DNA from: Bacillus wiedmannii
Lineage (GTDB): Bacteria; Bacillota; Bacilli; Bacillales; Bacillaceae_G
DNA length: 64,000 nt
Assembly (NCBI RefSeq): GCF_001583695.1
Contig: NZ_LOBC01000008.1
Coordinates: 62,001-126,000, forward strand
Direction: 5' to 3'
The notes below the pieces were generated by a model, which saw nothing but the letters and a program-made list of their open reading frames with translations, was not told the DNA's origin and ran no database searches. Position numbers and translations under genes: made by a program. This document shows, piece after piece, positions 61,570-64,000 of the stretch; positions within the stretch are counted from its first letter, which is position 1; each line of letters starts with the position of its first letter.

Positions 61570-61930
61570 TTACACTTCCTCCTTCCTCAGCAATCTAAAA
61601 AAACAACTTTACTATGTTTTATTGTTTACACCCAAAACATAATGATTATATAAGCATAATAATTCATCGATTTTCCACACACTTATGTTGTCCCTAAAAA
61701 TATGCTAAATCCCTTATTTAAAAGAAAATTTCTATTCCTATTACATAAAAAAGCAAAACAAAAGACCTTATATTTCTATAAGGTCTTCGAAACAGAAATT
61801 TGATTATAACATAAGGAACTCCTTGGTTCAAAAATCCCCTTCCAAAAATAACCGATAGTAAAGGCTTCCATTTGCTACGTAACAGTAATTAAAAAAAATT
61901 ATATTTTGCATAAAAAAACTATACTAAATA
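61570..61930. other. Intergenic region between the BCCT gene and nos
   Basis: About 360 bases, AT-rich. It includes the BCCT ribosome binding site and upstream region and a nos terminator (61762-61790) set about 140 bases after the nos stop. I find no open frame or RNA element in the rest. Confidence 0.6.
61757..61790 (-). terminator. Terminator downstream of nos
   Basis: On the minus strand AAGACCTTATA pairs with TATAAGGTCTT around a short loop, followed by TTGTTTTGC. Confidence 0.7.
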
Positions 61931-63001
61931 TCATTTATGAAAGAAATTCGGCTTCAAAATTTCATTCGGATACGGTTTATGATAAATATGAGTGGTAGCT
62001 GGCGACAACGGTGGAATGAGCCAAACCCAATTGCCAGTGACAACCCGTCCACATGATGCTTCTTGCTTCTCAAATTGTTGAAATTGTTGTGCAGCTGTAT
62101 GATGATCTACAATACTAACTCCTTGTTTTTTGAAGGAATATAATACAGCAATATTCAACTCAATTAGTGCCTTGTCTTTCCATAACGTACCGTTTCTCGA
62201 TGTATCTAACTCCATCATCTCCGCAACAGCCGGCAGTAAATTATAACGATCATGATCCGCTAAGTTACGAGCCCCAATCTCCGTCCCCATATACCATCCA
62301 TTGAACGGAGCGGCTGTATAGGAAATACCGCCAATTTCTAAGCGCATATCTGAAATCATTGGAACCCCATACCATTTTGCTCCTAAAGATGAGATTGGGT
62401 ACTCTGGATGTTCAATCGGTACCTCTTTCACTTCTTTTTTAGGAATTTCTTTATATATAGGTTCTTTTCCATCGACAGAAAAAACAAGTGGCAATACATC
62501 GAAATTCGTACCTTCTCCTTGCCAGCCAAGTTCCTGACAAAAATCCGTGAATGCAGCGGAATGAGAATCACCAATCACTCCCATTTCTGTTTTATATCCT
62601 GCATACCGAATCAATTGGTGATTATAAATTCGTATATTATTTTCTTCACCTTGATATTGCTTAAAAATTGTAATTGTCGGTTTAACTTTCCCATCGTTCG
62701 TTGCATATTTAATATGATGAATTAATGCATTATATACACCTTCCTCATCATTTACTTCACGTGCATCTAATATGTGCATCTTACTCCAAAATAGTCTTCC
62801 GATACATCGATTACTATTGCGCCATGCCATTCGCGATCCATGAACAAGTTCTTCAAATGTATGCTCATACGTCCCCGTCTTCTCTATCTCAACTTGAATT
62901 TCTTTCACACGCTCTTCTATGAATTGCTCTTTATTAAGCTCTTTATAGCAAATCGTAATAAACTGACTCGCTTCCTCTATTAATTGTTTCGTTTTACTCA
63001 T
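61931..63001 (-). CDS. nos: Bacterial nitric oxide synthase oxygenase
   Basis: A 356-residue oxygenase-domain-only NOS that makes NO and citrulline from arginine, using host flavodoxins as reductase. The haem ligand is C66 in WRNSNRCIGRLFW. The substrate-binding Trp/Glu stretch is FNGWYMGTEIGARNLAD near residues 233-249, and the pterin-binding C-terminus has SCGRVVTGNWVWLIPPLSP near 318-336. Length and the lack of the N-terminal zinc hook are typical of Bacillus NOS. In B. anthracis and B. subtilis the NO protects against oxidative stress and antibiotics. The ATG follows AAGGAGAT. It diverges from sodA2. Confidence 0.96.
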   Translation of the reverse strand: MSKTKQLIEEASQFITICYKELNKEQFIEERVKEIQVEIEKTGTYEHTFEELVHGSRMAWRNSNRCIGRLFWSKMHILDAREVNDEEGVYNALIHHIKYATNDGKVKPTITIFKQYQGEENNIRIYNHQLIRYAGYKTEMGVIGDSHSAAFTDFCQELGWQGEGTNFDVLPLVFSVDGKEPIYKEIPKKEVKEVPIEHPEYPISSLGAKWYGVPMISDMRLEIGGISYTAAPFNGWYMGTEIGARNLADHDRYNLLPAVAEMMELDTSRNGTLWKDKALIELNIAVLYSFKKQGVSIVDHHTAAQQFQQFEKQEASCGRVVTGNWVWLIPPLSPATTHIYHKPYPNEILKPNFFHK

Positions 63002-63101
63002 AAACGATCTCCTTCTATTTCAACAAAACGTTCTACTTTACAGTATAAGCAAAAAGAATAAGAGTCACAAATGAAAGTCGAAGTGTTACTTTTATTGTAA
63101 T

Positions 63102-63116
63102 ATTTTTCAGAAAATT
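63102..63116. promoter_or_regulatory. CodY-box-like sequence between nos and sodA2
   Basis: ATTTTTCAGAAAATT matches AATTTTCWGAAAATT at 14 of 15 positions. It is in the divergent intergenic region, 101 bases from each start, so it could affect either gene. Confidence 0.45.
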
Positions 63117-63216
63117 AAAGACATTACTATTGACTTGTATAAAAAATAGGTGTATTTTTGACTCAGGTAAATTATTTTTACCTTGACCAACTTTTAAAGA
63201 GAAAGGAGGTAATATC

Positions 63217-63843
63217 ATGTCTTCATTTCAATTGCCAAAGCTTTCATATGACTATGATGAACTAGAGCCATATATCGATAGCAACACGCTTTCCATTCAT
63301 CATGGAAAGCACCATGCGACATACGTAAATAACTTGAATGCCGCTTTAGAAAACTATACGGAATTACATAATAAGTCTTTAGAAGAGTTACTATGTAATT
63401 TAGACGTTTTACCAAAGGAAATTGTTACAGCTGTAAGAAATAACGGTGGTGGTCACTATTGTCATAGCCTTTTTTGGGAAGTAATGAGCCCACGAGGTGG
63501 CGGTGAGCCTAATGGAGACGTTGCAAAAGTAATTGATTATTATTTCAATACCTTTGACAACTTAAAAGATCAACTGTCCAAAGCAGCAATTAGCCGTTTT
63601 GGAAGTGGCTATGGGTGGCTTGTCCTTGATGGTAGAGAACTTTCCGTTATGAGTACACCCAATCAAGATACACCTTTGCAAGAAGGTAAAATTCCATTAC
63701 TCGTCATCGATGTATGGGAACACGCCTATTATTTAAAGTATCAAAATCGGCGTCCAGAATTTGTTACCAATTGGTGGCATACAGTGAACTGGGACCAAGT
63801 AAATGAAAAGTATTTACAAGCAATTCAATCACAAAAACATTAG
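63217..63843 (+). CDS. sodA2: Superoxide dismutase, Mn/Fe type (second SodA)
   Basis: A 208-residue cytosolic enzyme dismutating superoxide. The metal ligands are H28 (SIHHGKHH), H83 (HYCHSLFW), D165 and H169 (DVWEHAYY). The second-ligand segment reads GGGHYCHSLFWEVMSPRGGGEP, differing from the usual GGHANHSLFW by Y81-C82 beside the ligand. The B. cereus group has more than one such gene; the position next to nos suggests the copy called sodA2. The ATG follows AAAGGAGG. Adjacency to nos (NO protection) suggests joint defence against oxidants, although the two genes diverge. Confidence 0.93.
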   Translation: MSSFQLPKLSYDYDELEPYIDSNTLSIHHGKHHATYVNNLNAALENYTELHNKSLEELLCNLDVLPKEIVTAVRNNGGGHYCHSLFWEVMSPRGGGEPNGDVAKVIDYYFNTFDNLKDQLSKAAISRFGSGYGWLVLDGRELSVMSTPNQDTPLQEGKIPLLVIDVWEHAYYLKYQNRRPEFVTNWWHTVNWDQVNEKYLQAIQSQKH

Positions 63844-63876
63844 TCGTGCGTATAAGGTAGGTTTGGTAATGTAAAA

Positions 63877-64000
63877 TTAGTATTGTCGAAATCCTCCAGA
63901 ATCCCCCGGATTGCCACCGGGGGATTTATGATTATTCCATTGCATGTATGTATGTAATAACGTAATACTTGCTCTATGTCTATTTTCACCTCTCGGAACG
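63877..64000 (-). CDS. Possible C-terminal fragment of an unrecognised gene (window edge)
   Basis: A minus-strand frame enters at the window edge and stops at 63879-63877. It gives about 40 residues ending in a Gly/Pro-rich tail (SPGGNPGDSGGFRQY) with ordinary codon use. The hairpin at 63900-63926 lies inside it, so the region could equally be only a sodA2 terminator. A second overlapping frame is also open, to 63840. I do not recognise a family. Confidence 0.3.
   Translation of the reverse strand, partial: VPRGENRHRASITLLHTYMQWNNHKSPGGNPGDSGGFRQY
63900..63930 (+). terminator. GC-rich hairpin after sodA2
   Basis: AATCCCCCGG (63900-63909) pairs with CCGGGGGATT (63917-63926) around 7 bases, followed by TTATG. 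It is stable but has a poor T run. Confidence 0.55.

Noticed and set aside
1-64000. CRISPR array, prophage, insertion sequence, tRNA or rRNA genes
   Set aside because: I found no regularly spaced repeats, transposase or phage genes, tRNA-like cloverleaf ends or rRNA signatures while reading the gaps.

Overview
The window is a low-GC Firmicute chromosome segment that I assign to the Bacillus cereus group (B. cereus, B. thuringiensis or B. anthracis type). The assignment rests on gene content and order. Sporulation and germination genes (rsfA, cwlJ, gerQ) sit beside lipL, pta and hemQ. A block matching the B. subtilis ywd region follows (ywdK, ywdI, ywdJ, ung, pdxK). A bacterial nitric oxide synthase and a second Mn/Fe superoxide dismutase lie at the right end. 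Ribosome binding sites are strong and GGAGG-like, with some GTG and TTG starts. An exact parS site (28786-28801) suggests the segment lies in the origin-proximal part of the chromosome. I see no insertion sequence, prophage, CRISPR array, rRNA or tRNA.

Layout. 1-6600: a clipped DUF1450 gene, rsfA, lipL, pta, coproheme decarboxylase hemQ, a DD-carboxypeptidase, and the cwlJ-gerQ germination pair behind a sigma-E type promoter. 6600-16600: ywdK/ywdI homologues, a 2TM-RCK potassium channel, a YwdJ-type permease, a HAD phosphatase, ung, a coupled SGNH hydrolase/ABC exporter operon, and a LacI regulator divergent from a YczE-like membrane protein. 16600-20460: the methionine operon metY-metA-hom on the minus strand under a SAM-I riboswitch with its terminator. 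20700-31950: a ClC-type protein, YjjG phosphatase, Crp/Fnr regulator, azoreductase, a NarL-type two-component system whose sensor carries a GAF-domain cysteine cluster, pdxK, a diguanylate cyclase, parS, and cstA with its small partner and an orphan LytTR regulator whose receiver has lost its phosphorylation residues.

32000-47700 holds the niacin transporter niaP flanked by two related intergenic repeats. Polysaccharide genes then appear in several short transcripts: a TagA-type transferase, a GT4 transferase, a polymerase/ligase, a flippase, a GT2 transferase and two GT-C-like membrane paralogues. Among them sit housekeeping genes (a TRIC channel, hemAT, a thioesterase and an ABC-F protein). 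Together the polysaccharide genes supply most steps of a Wzx/Wzy-type pathway. The initiating sugar-phosphate transferase is missing and would have to be elsewhere.

47900-64000: a TetR repressor divergent from an RND exporter (YerO/SwrC type) with two operator palindromes on the promoter; msrAB; an AI-2E family protein; the lytS-lytR-lrgA-lrgB pyruvate/holin-like system with a consensus CcpA site over the lrgA promoter; an MFS transporter behind a leader that looks like a complete PyrR attenuator; a BCCT osmolyte transporter; nos; and sodA2. The observations I rate highest are the PyrR leader on an MFS gene, the pseudo-receiver LytTR regulator with a CodY-like box next to cstA, the cysteine cluster in the NarL-type sensor kinase, the dispersed polysaccharide set with diverging GT-C paralogues, and the parS site.
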